Origin: Planctomycetota bacterium
GTDB lineage: Bacteria; Planctomycetota; UBA1135; UBA2386
DNA length: 64,000 nucleotides
Direction: 5' to 3'
Assembly (NCBI GenBank): GCA_016716265.1
Contig: JADJWQ010000006.1
Span: forward strand, 3,871,501 to 3,935,500
Every line of letters begins with the position of its first letter. Position 1 is the first letter of the stretch. Positions 33,979 through 41,196 of this stretch are shown one piece after another. A program made the position numbers and the translations under genes. The notes beneath the pieces were generated by a model. The model did no database searches and was not told where the DNA came from. It saw only the letters and a program-made list of their open reading frames with translations.

Positions 33979-34878
33979 TCAGCGCCGCTCGGGAGCCGCG
34001 CCGCGAAGCAGCTCGTAGACGCGCTCGAACTCGGTGCGTCCGTCGCATTCGATCGTGATCCGCGAGCGGCGCCGGCCGTAGCGGACCTGCACGTTCGCCT
34101 CGAAGATCGACGTCAGCGTGTCTTCGATCTCCTTGAGCCAGAGCGGTCGGTCCTTCTTGTCGACGGGCTGCGCGCGCTCCGCGGAGGTGGCCGGTTCCGT
34201 GCTGTCCGTCTTGGCCGCCTGCGCCAGCGACTCGACCTGCCGCACCGACAGCCGGTCGCGGATCGCGCGCTCGGCGAGCTCCTTGCGCCGGCCTGCGTCA
34301 GGGGCAGCGAGCAACGCGCGCGCGTGTCCCATCGACAGCGTTCCACGTGAAACGTGTGCCTGCACCTCGCCGGGGAGCTCGAGCAGGCGCAGGAAGTTGG
34401 ACACCGTCGACCGATCGAGGCCGACGTGGCGGGCCAGCTCCTCCTGGCTGCTCTGACCCAGCTGCTGGATCCGTCGGAACGCCTGTGCCTTCTCGATCGG
34501 ATTCAGGTCCTCGCGCTGCAGGTTCTCGATCAGCGCGAACACGGCAGCCTGCTCGTCGCTGGCGTCGCGGACGAGAGCCGGCACGGCCTCCAGGCCAGCG
34601 ATCCGGGCAGCCCGCCAGCGCCGCTCGCCGGCGATGATCTGGAACTGCTCTCCCACCCGTCGGAGCAGGATCGGCTGGAGCAGGCCGGCCTCCCGGATCG
34701 AAGCGGCCAGCTCCTTGAGCTCCGCGTCGGCGAACTCGCGTCGCGGCTGGTGAGGGTTGGGGACGATCTTGTCGAGCGGCACCGACTGCACCGACTCGCC
34801 AGGCGAAGAGCCGGTCTCCTCGGCGGGGCTGCCTGAGAGGAAGAAGTCGAGTCCGCGACCAAGCCTACGCTCTGCCAT
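33979..34878 (-). CDS. parB: Chromosome partitioning protein ParB (CTP-dependent clamp)
   Basis: 299 residues from ATG 34878, starting 14 bases inside the end of parA. ParB loads at parS, binds CTP and slides along DNA to build the partition complex moved by ParA. Visible features: 'LGRGLDFFLSG' (the N-terminal ParA-contacting motif), 'VPLDKIVPNPHQPRREF', the C-motif region 'IREAGLLQPILLRR', the P-motif 'IAGERRWRAARIAGL' (about residue 85), and a helix-turn-helix near residues 150-175 ('SQEELARHVGLDRSTVSNFLRLLELP'). The C-terminal dimerisation region is basic. Length is normal for the family. The second parS site is inside this gene. Confidence 0.96.
   Translation of the reverse strand: MAERRLGRGLDFFLSGSPAEETGSSPGESVQSVPLDKIVPNPHQPRREFADAELKELAASIREAGLLQPILLRRVGEQFQIIAGERRWRAARIAGLEAVPALVRDASDEQAAVFALIENLQREDLNPIEKAQAFRRIQQLGQSSQEELARHVGLDRSTVSNFLRLLELPGEVQAHVSRGTLSMGHARALLAAPDAGRRKELAERAIRDRLSVRQVESLAQAAKTDSTEPATSAERAQPVDKKDRPLWLKEIEDTLTSIFEANVQVRYGRRRSRITIECDGRTEFERVYELLRGAAPERR
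34340..34353. promoter_or_regulatory. parS centromere-like site 2 (inside parB)
   Basis: GTTCCACGTGAAAC fits the GTTNCACGTGNAAC consensus at every defined position. It overlaps the codons for H-V-S-R-G-T in parB and is 419 bases from the first site. Confidence 0.85.
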
Positions 34879-35614
34879 GCTTCACCTCGCGCACCAGGGC
34901 GCCGTAGCACAGGCTGCCCTTCGCATCGATCCGGTAGTCGAACAGCGTGAGACCGTGGCTGGCGGCCTCGACTAAGATCAGATCTCGATACACCAGGCTG
35001 TCGAGCATGCGCGGTCCGAGGTTGCTGCGCAGGTCGTCGAGCACCTCGCGGGTGATCTCCTCGCGTGCGTCGACCATGGTCGCGACGACCCCGAGCAACT
35101 CGGCCCGTCCGGGGAACTGCCGTCGCGCGGACTCGAGCGTTTGGATCATCTGGCTCAGACCGTGCATCGCGAAGAACTCCGCCTGCACGGGGAGCAGCAC
35201 CTGCTGGCACAGCTCGAGTCCGGCCCATCCCCAGGCGTCCATCCTCGGCGGGCAGTCGACGATCAGCCACTCGACTCCCTCGTCCTGGAGCTGGGAGCAC
35301 AGCGCGGCCAGCTTCTTCGTGTCGGGGACCGTGCGCCGGTCGATGTTCCGGTGCACGCCGGGCGACGGCAGGATCCACAGCTGGTCGTCGAGCCGCTGGA
35401 GCGCCTGGAAGGCACTGTCGGCGTCGAGGTCCTCGCCGGTCTCGATTCCGTTGCGCTCGGCCATCCCCTGCACCCCGAGCGTGGCGTTCGCCTGTGGGTC
35501 CAAGTCGAGGATCACCGTGCAGTCGCCGGTCAGCGCGAGTCCGTGCGCCAGGTGCACGGCGGTCGTGGTCTTGCCGACTCCGCCCTTCTGATTCGCCAGT
35601 GCGATCGATCGCAT
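34865..35614 (-). CDS. parA: Chromosome partitioning ATPase ParA (Soj)
   Basis: 249 residues from ATG 35614. The deviant Walker A motif (NQKGGVGKTTTAVHLA, residues ~8-23) carries the signature first lysine of the ParA/MinD class. 'VILDLDPQANAT' (Walker A') and 'WLIVDCPPRMD' (Walker B) follow. It forms ATP-dependent dimers on the nucleoid and drives ParB-parS complexes apart during chromosome segregation. A region near residues 140-170 ('LLPVQAEFFAMHGLSQMIQTLES') matches the ParA-specific interface. The gene is first of the parAB pair, and 168 bases separate it from a divergent membrane-protein gene, so its promoter lies in that gap. Confidence 0.96.
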   Translation of the reverse strand: MRSIALANQKGGVGKTTTAVHLAHGLALTGDCTVILDLDPQANATLGVQGMAERNGIETGEDLDADSAFQALQRLDDQLWILPSPGVHRNIDRRTVPDTKKLAALCSQLQDEGVEWLIVDCPPRMDAWGWAGLELCQQVLLPVQAEFFAMHGLSQMIQTLESARRQFPGRAELLGVVATMVDAREEITREVLDDLRSNLGPRMLDSLVYRDLILVEAASHGLTLFDYRIDAKGSLCYGALVREVKHGRA

Positions 35615-35782
35615 CGTTCCCTCCACGCCGCGGCCCGCACGAAGGCCGACGCGCGGTGATGCCAGGCCCTGACCAGTCCGGATCATGCCGCTCGGCCAGG
35701 ATCGCGGGCAAGGGTCGACGGCTGCGAAGCGCCCCTTTTCACTCGACAGCGGGCCGCGGGAGCTGCGCAATGGGACCACTCC

Positions 35783-36463
35783 ATGGCGACCCTGGTGTGG
35801 CTCGAACTCCGTGCGGTCTGGCGAGCGAGCGCTCGTTGGTTCCTGCTCGGCACCGTGTTCTGGGCGATCATCATCGGGATCGAGGAGCCCGACTTCCTGG
35901 TCCATGACGCCGGCGCGCCTGCCTGGCCGAGCCTGACGGCCTGGCTCTGGGTGATCTCGGTGATCGAGCTGCTGACCTGGTCGCGCGTCGCCCGCACCGA
36001 GACGATCCCCCTGGTTTTGCGGTGGAGCGGACCAGCGCGACGCATCGCGGTCGGCACCTGGGCCGCGTGGGCGACGGCCTTGATCGCCCAGGCCTGCGGC
36101 GCGCTACTCACTTACGCTGCAACGAAACTACTGGTCAGCGGCGCGGTCCAGGGGGCGACGCTGCTCCGCGTCGGCGCGAGCTGTGCTCTCCAGGCCGCCG
36201 CCTTCGCGAGCGCAGCGCTCGCGATCGCGTGCCTGGCGCGCGATCTCGCCTCGCAGCTCGCGGTGTGGGCCGGGTTGTTCGCGGTGTCGCTCGCGACCGG
36301 TGTGCCGTGGCCGCTGCCGCTCGCCTGGCGCGAGATCCTGGACCCGGGCGCTCCGGTGGCGAGACTCGTCGTCGCAGCGGCCGCGACGACCGCTGCCGGA
36401 CTCGTGTTGTCCTGCGACGGGCTTCGACGTTCGATGAGCAGGAAAGAGCGCACCGCATGCTGA
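35783..36463 (+). CDS. Hydrophobic membrane protein of unknown function
   Basis: 226 residues with about six hydrophobic segments and no hydrophilic domain of note. The N-terminus (MATLVWLELRAVWRASARWFLLGTVFWAI) leads into the first helix; segments near residues 50, 85, 120, 150 and 195 follow, ending in a short basic tail (RRSMSRKERTAC). Such profiles are seen in ABC-2-type exporter permeases and in unrelated small membrane proteins, and no motif decides between them. It is divergent from parA, and its stop lies within the start of the metallophosphoesterase gene, so those two are co-translated. Confidence 0.72.
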   Translation: MATLVWLELRAVWRASARWFLLGTVFWAIIIGIEEPDFLVHDAGAPAWPSLTAWLWVISVIELLTWSRVARTETIPLVLRWSGPARRIAVGTWAAWATALIAQACGALLTYAATKLLVSGAVQGATLLRVGASCALQAAAFASAALAIACLARDLASQLAVWAGLFAVSLATGVPWPLPLAWREILDPGAPVARLVVAAAATTAAGLVLSCDGLRRSMSRKERTAC

Positions 36464-37200
36464 TCGGAATCCTGGGAGACGTGCACGGCAACCTCGAAGC
36501 GCTCGATGCGGTGATCGCGAGCGCTCGTCGAGCGAACGTGGATCATTGGGTGCAGGTCGGCGACCTCGTCGGCTACGGGGCCGATCCGGGTCCGTGCATC
36601 GATCGCATCCGCGAGCTCGGTGCGACAGTGTGTCTCGGCAATCACGACGCAGCCGTGATCGGCCGCATCTCGGCCGACTACTTCAATCACTTCGCCCGTG
36701 CAGCAATCGATTGGACGCGTCGCCAGCTGCGCGACGAGCACCTGCAGTTCCTCGCGTCCCTGCAGCTGACCGTGGAGCACGAGCATTACGATCTGGTGCA
36801 CGGCTCGCTGCACATGCCCGAGCAGTTCGGCTATGTGTTGTCGCCGGTCGAAGCCGCCGAATCGCTCGCCAAGCAGACCCGCCGTATCGCGTTCGTCGGC
36901 CACAGCCATGTCCCGGCCCTCTATGTGCAGCACGACCTCGCCGCGCCGCACCGACTCGAGGTCGTCTACGAGGGCGAGTTCGCGCGCGATCTCGGTGACG
37001 GTGTCCGCGCGCTGCTGAACGTCGGGAGCGTCGGGCAGCCGCGCGACGAGGATCCGCGCGCAGCGTTCGCGCTCTACGATCCGGCCTCGCGCCGCGTCGA
37101 GGTTCGCCGCGTCGCCTACGACTGCGCTCAGGCGCAGGCGAAGATCCGCACGGCGGGGCTGCCGGCGGTGCTCGCCGACCGGCTGTCGCTCGGTGTCTGA
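36457..37200 (+). CDS. Metallophosphoesterase (YfcE/calcineurin-like)
   Basis: 247 residues from ATG 36457, overlapping the stop of the membrane protein gene by seven bases. All blocks of the metallophosphoesterase fold are present in order: 'GDVHGNLEALDAV' (near residue 6), 'VGDLVGYGADP' (about 41), 'LGNHDAAVI' (about 62), 'LVHGSLHMP' and 'FVGHSHVPALY' (about 150). These carry the Asp, His and Asn that hold two metal ions. Family members cleave phosphoesters such as cyclic nucleotides or lipid phosphates; the substrate here is unknown. The protein is soluble and cytoplasmic. Coupling to a membrane protein may hint at a phosphate-containing lipid or signal. Confidence 0.88.
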   Translation: MLIGILGDVHGNLEALDAVIASARRANVDHWVQVGDLVGYGADPGPCIDRIRELGATVCLGNHDAAVIGRISADYFNHFARAAIDWTRRQLRDEHLQFLASLQLTVEHEHYDLVHGSLHMPEQFGYVLSPVEAAESLAKQTRRIAFVGHSHVPALYVQHDLAAPHRLEVVYEGEFARDLGDGVRALLNVGSVGQPRDEDPRAAFALYDPASRRVEVRRVAYDCAQAQAKIRTAGLPAVLADRLSLGV

Positions 37201-37219
37201 GGCCCGCCGGGGCGGGGCT

Positions 37220-37693
37220 TCAGCCCGGGATGTTGGCGAGCGCCTCCAGCGCCGGGTCGGCCTCCTCCGGGACCGGCAGCAGGTCCCGCAGGAAGCCGCG
37301 CCGCACCGAGCGGAGCTCCAGATCGGGCCGGAACACGAGCACGACGCCCGGGAGCTCGATGTCGTTCGCCTCCCACGACAGCCCAGCGGACACGAAGTCC
37401 TGGAACGCGTAGCTGAACGAGATGCCCCAGTCGAGCTGGTCCGTCCACACGTAGGCCAGCACGATGTCGCCGGTCTCGGAGGCCCACACGATCTCCGGGG
37501 CGCCGAGCCGCGCGAGCGCTTCGCCGAACGACGTCCGACCGGGGTGGATCGAGTCGACCAGCTCGGCGGGCAACGGCGCGTTCGTGCGCGACCGGGTGAC
37601 GTTGAGGTTGATGCACGCCGTGGCGAGCAGGCACAGCGCGATGGAGGTCACGGTGCGCAGGCCCCGAGCCGGACGACGACGGCGCACGCTCAC
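37220..37693 (-). CDS. Lipoprotein with OmlA/SmpA-like layout (downstream copy)
   Basis: 157 residues from GTG 37693, sharing GTGA with the upstream stop. The signal peptide ends in a lipobox (LLATAC, about residue 26). 'SIHPGRTSFGEALARLGAPEIVWAS' follows the pattern of SmpA/OmlA-type lipoproteins (G-x-[ST]-x-x-E-x-x-x-x-LG-x-P). The remainder is beta-rich ('VVLVFRPDLELRSVRRGFL') and has no catalytic residues. Such proteins usually stabilise outer-membrane assembly complexes, which is a family inference here. It is paired with a second lipoprotein of the same layout directly upstream. Confidence 0.78.
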   Translation of the reverse strand: MSVRRRRPARGLRTVTSIALCLLATACINLNVTRSRTNAPLPAELVDSIHPGRTSFGEALARLGAPEIVWASETGDIVLAYVWTDQLDWGISFSYAFQDFVSAGLSWEANDIELPGVVLVFRPDLELRSVRRGFLRDLLPVPEEADPALEALANIPG

Positions 37694-38154
37694 TGCCCGC
37701 CCGCTCCGTCGCGGAGCGCCTCGAGACCCGGTCGTTCGGCGTCAGCCTCGCGCACGTCGGACTCCTCGTGGATGTCCGACCATGGCATCGCGTATTGCGC
37801 GCGGTGTGCCTCGAGGCTCGCGCCGACGTGCGTCAGGACGTCGTTCTCGTCGAAGAACAGCCACAGCCGATCGCCGCGGGTGTCGGCGTTCCCGACGATG
37901 AACACCACCAGCACGATGGCGGTCCCCTTGGTCAACGAATGGTCGTAGCGGTAAGCGCTGCGGGTGCCGAGCTGCACGACCTGGGTCGGCGCGCCGAGCA
38001 GCTCGACCGCCTGGCGGGCGGTCGTCATCCCGGGCCGAAGCTGCGCGATCCGCTCCGGATCGAGAGGCTCGTTGCGGTTCGCGCGGAAGAACGCGCAGCC
38101 AGAGGAAGCGATGGCGAGCGCCAGCAACGACAAGAACAGGGTCGGGGAACGCAT
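37690..38154 (-). CDS. Lipoprotein with OmlA/SmpA-like layout (upstream copy)
   Basis: 154 residues from ATG 38154. A signal peptide ends in SSGC, a good lipobox. 'RIAQLRPGMTTARQAVELLGAPTQVVQL' is the classic SmpA/OmlA turn (L-x-x-G-M-[TS]-x-x-x-x-x-x-x-LG-x-P). A hydrophobic strand (AIVLVVFIVGNADTRGDRLWLFFDEND) resembles the second beta hairpin. A Glu/Asp-rich tail follows. It overlaps the downstream lipoprotein gene by GTGA, so both are made together. Probable outer-membrane or envelope role. Confidence 0.8.
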   Translation of the reverse strand: MRSPTLFLSLLALAIASSGCAFFRANRNEPLDPERIAQLRPGMTTARQAVELLGAPTQVVQLGTRSAYRYDHSLTKGTAIVLVVFIVGNADTRGDRLWLFFDENDVLTHVGASLEAHRAQYAMPWSDIHEESDVREADAERPGLEALRDGAGGQ

Positions 38155-38228
38155 CGGTTTCGGTCGCAAGGCGACCCTGGCATAGCGCCAGCGGACGCCC
38201 TTGCAACGGCCGCGGTCGCGTCGCCCGG

Positions 38229-39356
38229 CTACAACAGGCTCGCCCCGATCGCGTCCGCGACCAGGAGTCCGCGTGGCGTCAGCCGGTAGCGCGCGCCCTC
38301 GATCGCGAGGTGGCCCGACTCGATCCAGGCGGCGAGCTGCGCCCGCAACGGGACCGGCGCCGCCACGCCGAGCCGCCGTTCGGCCTGCGCCAGGTCGACG
38401 CCGTCGCGGCGGCGCAGGCCGAGCCACAACGCCTCTGCCAGCCGGTGGCGGCGCGACAGCGTCTCGGCTTCGCCCGATGGCACGAAGCCGCGCTCGACGA
38501 CCGTCGCCCACGCGTGCAGGGGCTTCAGGTTCGTGCCGCGCCAACCGTCGCGGTGGCTCGCTGCGCCCGGTCCGGCGCCCAGGTAATCACCCTGGGTCCA
38601 GTAGTGGTCGTTGTGCAGGCAGGGGCCGCCGCGCCCGGCGAAGTTGCTGATCTCGTACGCATCGAAGCCCGCGGCGCCGAGCCGATCCCGGGTGTGCAGG
38701 AACAGCGCCGCATCGACGCGGTCCTCGTTCGGGGCCACGCGGCCCTGCCGGCGGTCGCGCTCGAGGCGCGTGCCCGGCTCGAAGGTGAGCGAGTAGCAGC
38801 TCAGGTGGTCGGGCTCGAGTGCGAGCGCCGCGTCCAGATCGCGATCCCAGTCGGCGAGCTCCTGACCCGGCACGCCGAAGATCAGATCGAGGCTGACGTT
38901 GTCGAAGCCCGCGGCGCGCAGCGCGGCGACCGCCCGGCCGACGGCCGCGGCGTCGTGCGGCCGGTCGAGGAAGCGGAGCCGCTCCGCAGCGAACGACTGG
39001 ACGCCGACGCTGACCCGCCCGACCCCCGCGTCCCGCGCGATGCGCGCCTTCGGGAGGGTGACGCTCTCCGGATTGGCCTCCATCGTCACTTCGGTCACCC
39101 GCGGCAGGTCGACGTGCCGGGCGAGGACCGCGAACAGACGCGCGAAGCGTTCCTCGTCCAGATGGGTCGGCGTCCCGCCGCCGACGAACACCGTGCGCGG
39201 GACGCGCGGTGGCGCGAGCAGCGCGAGCTCCGCGTCGAGCGCTGCGAGGAACCGGTCGTGCTCGGCGACGTCGCGGCCCGCGAAGCTGTTGAAGTCGCAG
39301 TAGCCGCACTTCACGACGCAGAACGGCACGTGCACGTAGAGCGAGACGGCGCCCAT
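38229..39356 (-). CDS. hemW: Radical SAM protein HemW (haem chaperone)
   Basis: 375 residues from ATG 39356. It opens 'SLYVHVPFCVVKCGYCDFNSF', the radical SAM cluster C-x3-C-x2-C (Cys 13, 17, 20). 'VFVGGGTPTHLDEE' and 'EVTMEANPESVT' follow, as in the CPDH family. The sequence HNDHYW (about residue 239) is the HNxxYW motif that separates HemW from coproporphyrinogen dehydrogenase HemN. HemW binds haem and helps insert it into respiratory enzymes, so its nearness to the haem-rich oxidase operon is suggestive. Downstream ~100 residues form the HemW-type C-terminal winged region. It follows the sigma factor by 97 bases, on the same strand. Confidence 0.93.
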   Translation of the reverse strand: MGAVSLYVHVPFCVVKCGYCDFNSFAGRDVAEHDRFLAALDAELALLAPPRVPRTVFVGGGTPTHLDEERFARLFAVLARHVDLPRVTEVTMEANPESVTLPKARIARDAGVGRVSVGVQSFAAERLRFLDRPHDAAAVGRAVAALRAAGFDNVSLDLIFGVPGQELADWDRDLDAALALEPDHLSCYSLTFEPGTRLERDRRQGRVAPNEDRVDAALFLHTRDRLGAAGFDAYEISNFAGRGGPCLHNDHYWTQGDYLGAGPGAASHRDGWRGTNLKPLHAWATVVERGFVPSGEAETLSRRHRLAEALWLGLRRRDGVDLAQAERRLGVAAPVPLRAQLAAWIESGHLAIEGARYRLTPRGLLVADAIGASLL

Positions 39357-39453
39357 CGGATCAGGTCCGGCAGCTTCGACCTGCCGCGACCCGCCGACAA
39401 GAGGTCGGGCTGAGCGCGCACGGTTCGCCGCGCCGCCGGCTGCCCGACCCTGG

Positions 39454-40305
39454 TCAGCGGCGCTGGCGACCCTGTGGCCCGTCGGTCTGGTCCTCGCCGA
39501 ACTCGCGCAGCATCGTCGCCTGCAGCTTGCGGATCGCGTCGCGCTCCATCTGGCGTACGCGCTCGCGCGTCAAGCCGATGTGCTCGCCGATCGCCTTCAG
39601 CGTCATCGGCTCGCCGCTGTCGAGGCCGTAGCGCATGCGCAGCACCTCCTGCTCGCGCGGGTCGAGCACGCGGATCAGCTGGCGCAGCCGCTCGACTTCG
39701 TGGGCGCGGAACAGCCGCTCCTCGGGCTGCTCGGTGCGCGCGTCGACGAGGTGATCGCACAGGATCGACGAGGCGTCTTCGCTCATCGACACGGTGGGCT
39801 GCGAGTTGGCCAGCACCGTCTCGCGCACGACGTTCCAGTTGCTCTCCGGCAGCTCGAGCTCCTCCGCGACCTCGGCGCTCGTCGGCTGGCGGCCGAGCGC
39901 GAAGGTCAGCTCGAGGGTCGTCGCCTTCCAGCGCGACACGATCTCCGACATGTAGCTCGGGATGCGGACCGCGCGCACGGTGTTGACCAGCGCACGCCGG
40001 ATCCCCTGCTTGATCCACCAGGTCGCGTAGGTCGAGAAGCGGCAGCCGGCGTCGGGGTCGAACTTCTCGGCCGCCTTCATCAGGCCGATGTTGCCCTCCT
40101 CGATCAGGTCCATGAACGACAGACCGCGGTTGACGTAGTTCTTCGCGATCGACACCACGAGCCGCAGGTTCGCCCGGATCATGTGCTCGCGGGCGGCCGG
40201 GTCGCCGGCCTGGATGCGCCGGGCGAGCTCGATCTCCTGCTCCGGTCTGAGGAGCGGCACCTCGTTGATGTCGGCGAGGTAGGTGTCCAGTCCGTGGTCG
40301 CGCAT
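39454..40305 (-). CDS. RNA polymerase sigma-70 factor, group 2-like
   Basis: 283 residues from ATG 40305, chosen because GGAG lies six bases upstream; a longer reading from 40365 adds 20 residues without a good ribosome site. Regions 1.2, 2 and 4 are clear: 'DTYLADINEVPLLRPEQEIELARRI' (1.2), 'NLRLVVSIAKNYVNRGLSFMDLIEEGNIGLMKAAEKFDPDAGCRFSTYATWWIKQGIRRAL' as region 2 in parts, a 3.x linker, and 'LKAIGEHIGLTRERVRQMERDAIRKLQ' as region 4.2. Region 1.1 and the non-conserved segment are absent, so this is a group 2 (stress-type) factor or a compact primary sigma; which one cannot be told from sequence alone. It directs RNA polymerase to -35/-10 promoters. An inverted repeat lies in its leader (40366-40384). 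Confidence 0.9.
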   Translation of the reverse strand: MRDHGLDTYLADINEVPLLRPEQEIELARRIQAGDPAAREHMIRANLRLVVSIAKNYVNRGLSFMDLIEEGNIGLMKAAEKFDPDAGCRFSTYATWWIKQGIRRALVNTVRAVRIPSYMSEIVSRWKATTLELTFALGRQPTSAEVAEELELPESNWNVVRETVLANSQPTVSMSEDASSILCDHLVDARTEQPEERLFRAHEVERLRQLIRVLDPREQEVLRMRYGLDSGEPMTLKAIGEHIGLTRERVRQMERDAIRKLQATMLREFGEDQTDGPQGRQRR

Positions 40306-40365
40306 GTCCGGCTCCCGGTCTCTCCTGACCAGGGATCGGACGGCGTGTCGCGCGCCCTTGATCAT

Positions 40366-40384
40366 GTGTCGTCAGGCGCGACAC
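40366..40384. promoter_or_regulatory. Inverted repeat GTGTCG-N7-CGACAC upstream of the sigma gene
   Basis: A perfect six-base pair of arms with a seven-base spacer lies 61 bases before the sigma ATG at 40305. More half-sites (GTGTCG near 40345, CGACAG near 40402) sit nearby. It could be an operator for a dimeric regulator; no regulator was identified. Confidence 0.4.
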
Positions 40385-40490
40385 GATGGCGCGATTCGCG
40401 ACAGCGCGGCCGGAACGCGCTCGTGCAGCGGCCCCCGCAGGCGCGAACCCGGAATCGGGCTCGCGCGCGGCCGCGCTCGCGGCGACCGGA

Positions 40491-40694
40491 TCAGAACAGC
40501 GTGTAGATGAACGGGGCGGCCCCGGTGGCGCCGAGCGCGAGCAGCACGCCCAGCAGGCCGAAGACGATCAGGAAGGGGGTCAGCCACCACTTCTTGTTCT
40601 CACCCATGAACGAGAGGAACTCGCCCAGGATGCTCTTGCTCTCGCCCTTGCCGGCCTCGAGGAACTCGTTGTTCGGGTCTTGCTGGTCGGTCAC
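40491..40694 (-). CDS. DUF5989-family small membrane protein
   Basis: 67 residues from GTG 40694, preceded by AGGAG at about eight bases. 'SILGEFLSFMGENKKWWLTPFLIVFGLLGVLLALGATGAAPFIYTLF' matches the DUF5989 pattern: a charged lead, K-K-W-W-L, one or two membrane helices and the terminal A-P-F-I-Y-T-L-F. Proteins of this family recur beside carbamoyltransferase and SxtJ genes. The function is unknown. It is the last gene of this minus-strand module. Confidence 0.9.
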   Translation of the reverse strand: MTDQQDPNNEFLEAGKGESKSILGEFLSFMGENKKWWLTPFLIVFGLLGVLLALGATGAAPFIYTLF

Positions 40695-40754
40695 GTCTGG
40701 ATCTCCTGTCGGTGCGCGCGTCTGGGATGCTGCGGAGGGGCGCAGCCCGGCTTC

Positions 40755-41168
40755 TCAGTGCATCTGGAAGTAGCTCGCCGGGGAGCGCTGCGGGCCGTGG
40801 TCGTGCCAGTAGGTCGGGACGCCGTCGTCGGGCAGCCGGTGCAGCTTGTCGCGCCCCATCAGTCGGAAGGCGATGCCGAACGGCGTGAACAGACCATAGT
40901 ACACCAGGCCCATCAGGACCCACGACACGACGAACCCGATCGGGATCGCGATCAGCGTCATGGCCATGTAGATCGGCAGGATCAGCCGGGGCCGGATCCG
41001 CGACAGCACGAGCGTCAGCGCGCCGATGCCACCGAGGATCCAGACGAGGTTCGGATTCAGGCCGAACGACTTCCACAGCGCCAGTCCCACCAGCGGGAAG
41101 CCGAACAGCGCGATCCAGCCGAACTGCGACAGCTGGCGGTCGGGCGGAGTCAGGTCGAGCTTGATCAT
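40755..41168 (-). CDS. SxtJ-family membrane protein
   Basis: 137 residues. Three to four hydrophobic helices ('FGWIALFGFPLVGLALW', 'WILGGIGALTLVLSRI', 'PIYMAMTLIAIPIGFVVSWVLMGLVYYGLF') are followed by 'FRLMGRDKLHRLPDDGVPTYWHDH' and a C-terminal basic/aromatic tail. This is the SxtJ layout. SxtJ was named in saxitoxin clusters but is widespread next to carbamoyltransferases in non-toxic bacteria, so no toxin link is implied. It probably assists the carbamoyltransferase at the membrane. It lies 60 bases upstream of the DUF5989 gene. Confidence 0.88.
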   Translation of the reverse strand: MIKLDLTPPDRQLSQFGWIALFGFPLVGLALWKSFGLNPNLVWILGGIGALTLVLSRIRPRLILPIYMAMTLIAIPIGFVVSWVLMGLVYYGLFTPFGIAFRLMGRDKLHRLPDDGVPTYWHDHGPQRSPASYFQMH

Positions 41169-41196
41169 CTCGGATTCCGTCGGGCGGCTTCGGGGG

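Noticed and set aside
37201..37219. Terminator in the convergent gap after the metallophosphoesterase
   Set aside because: The GC-rich run CCCGCCGGGGCGGGG pairs imperfectly and lacks a T-tract.
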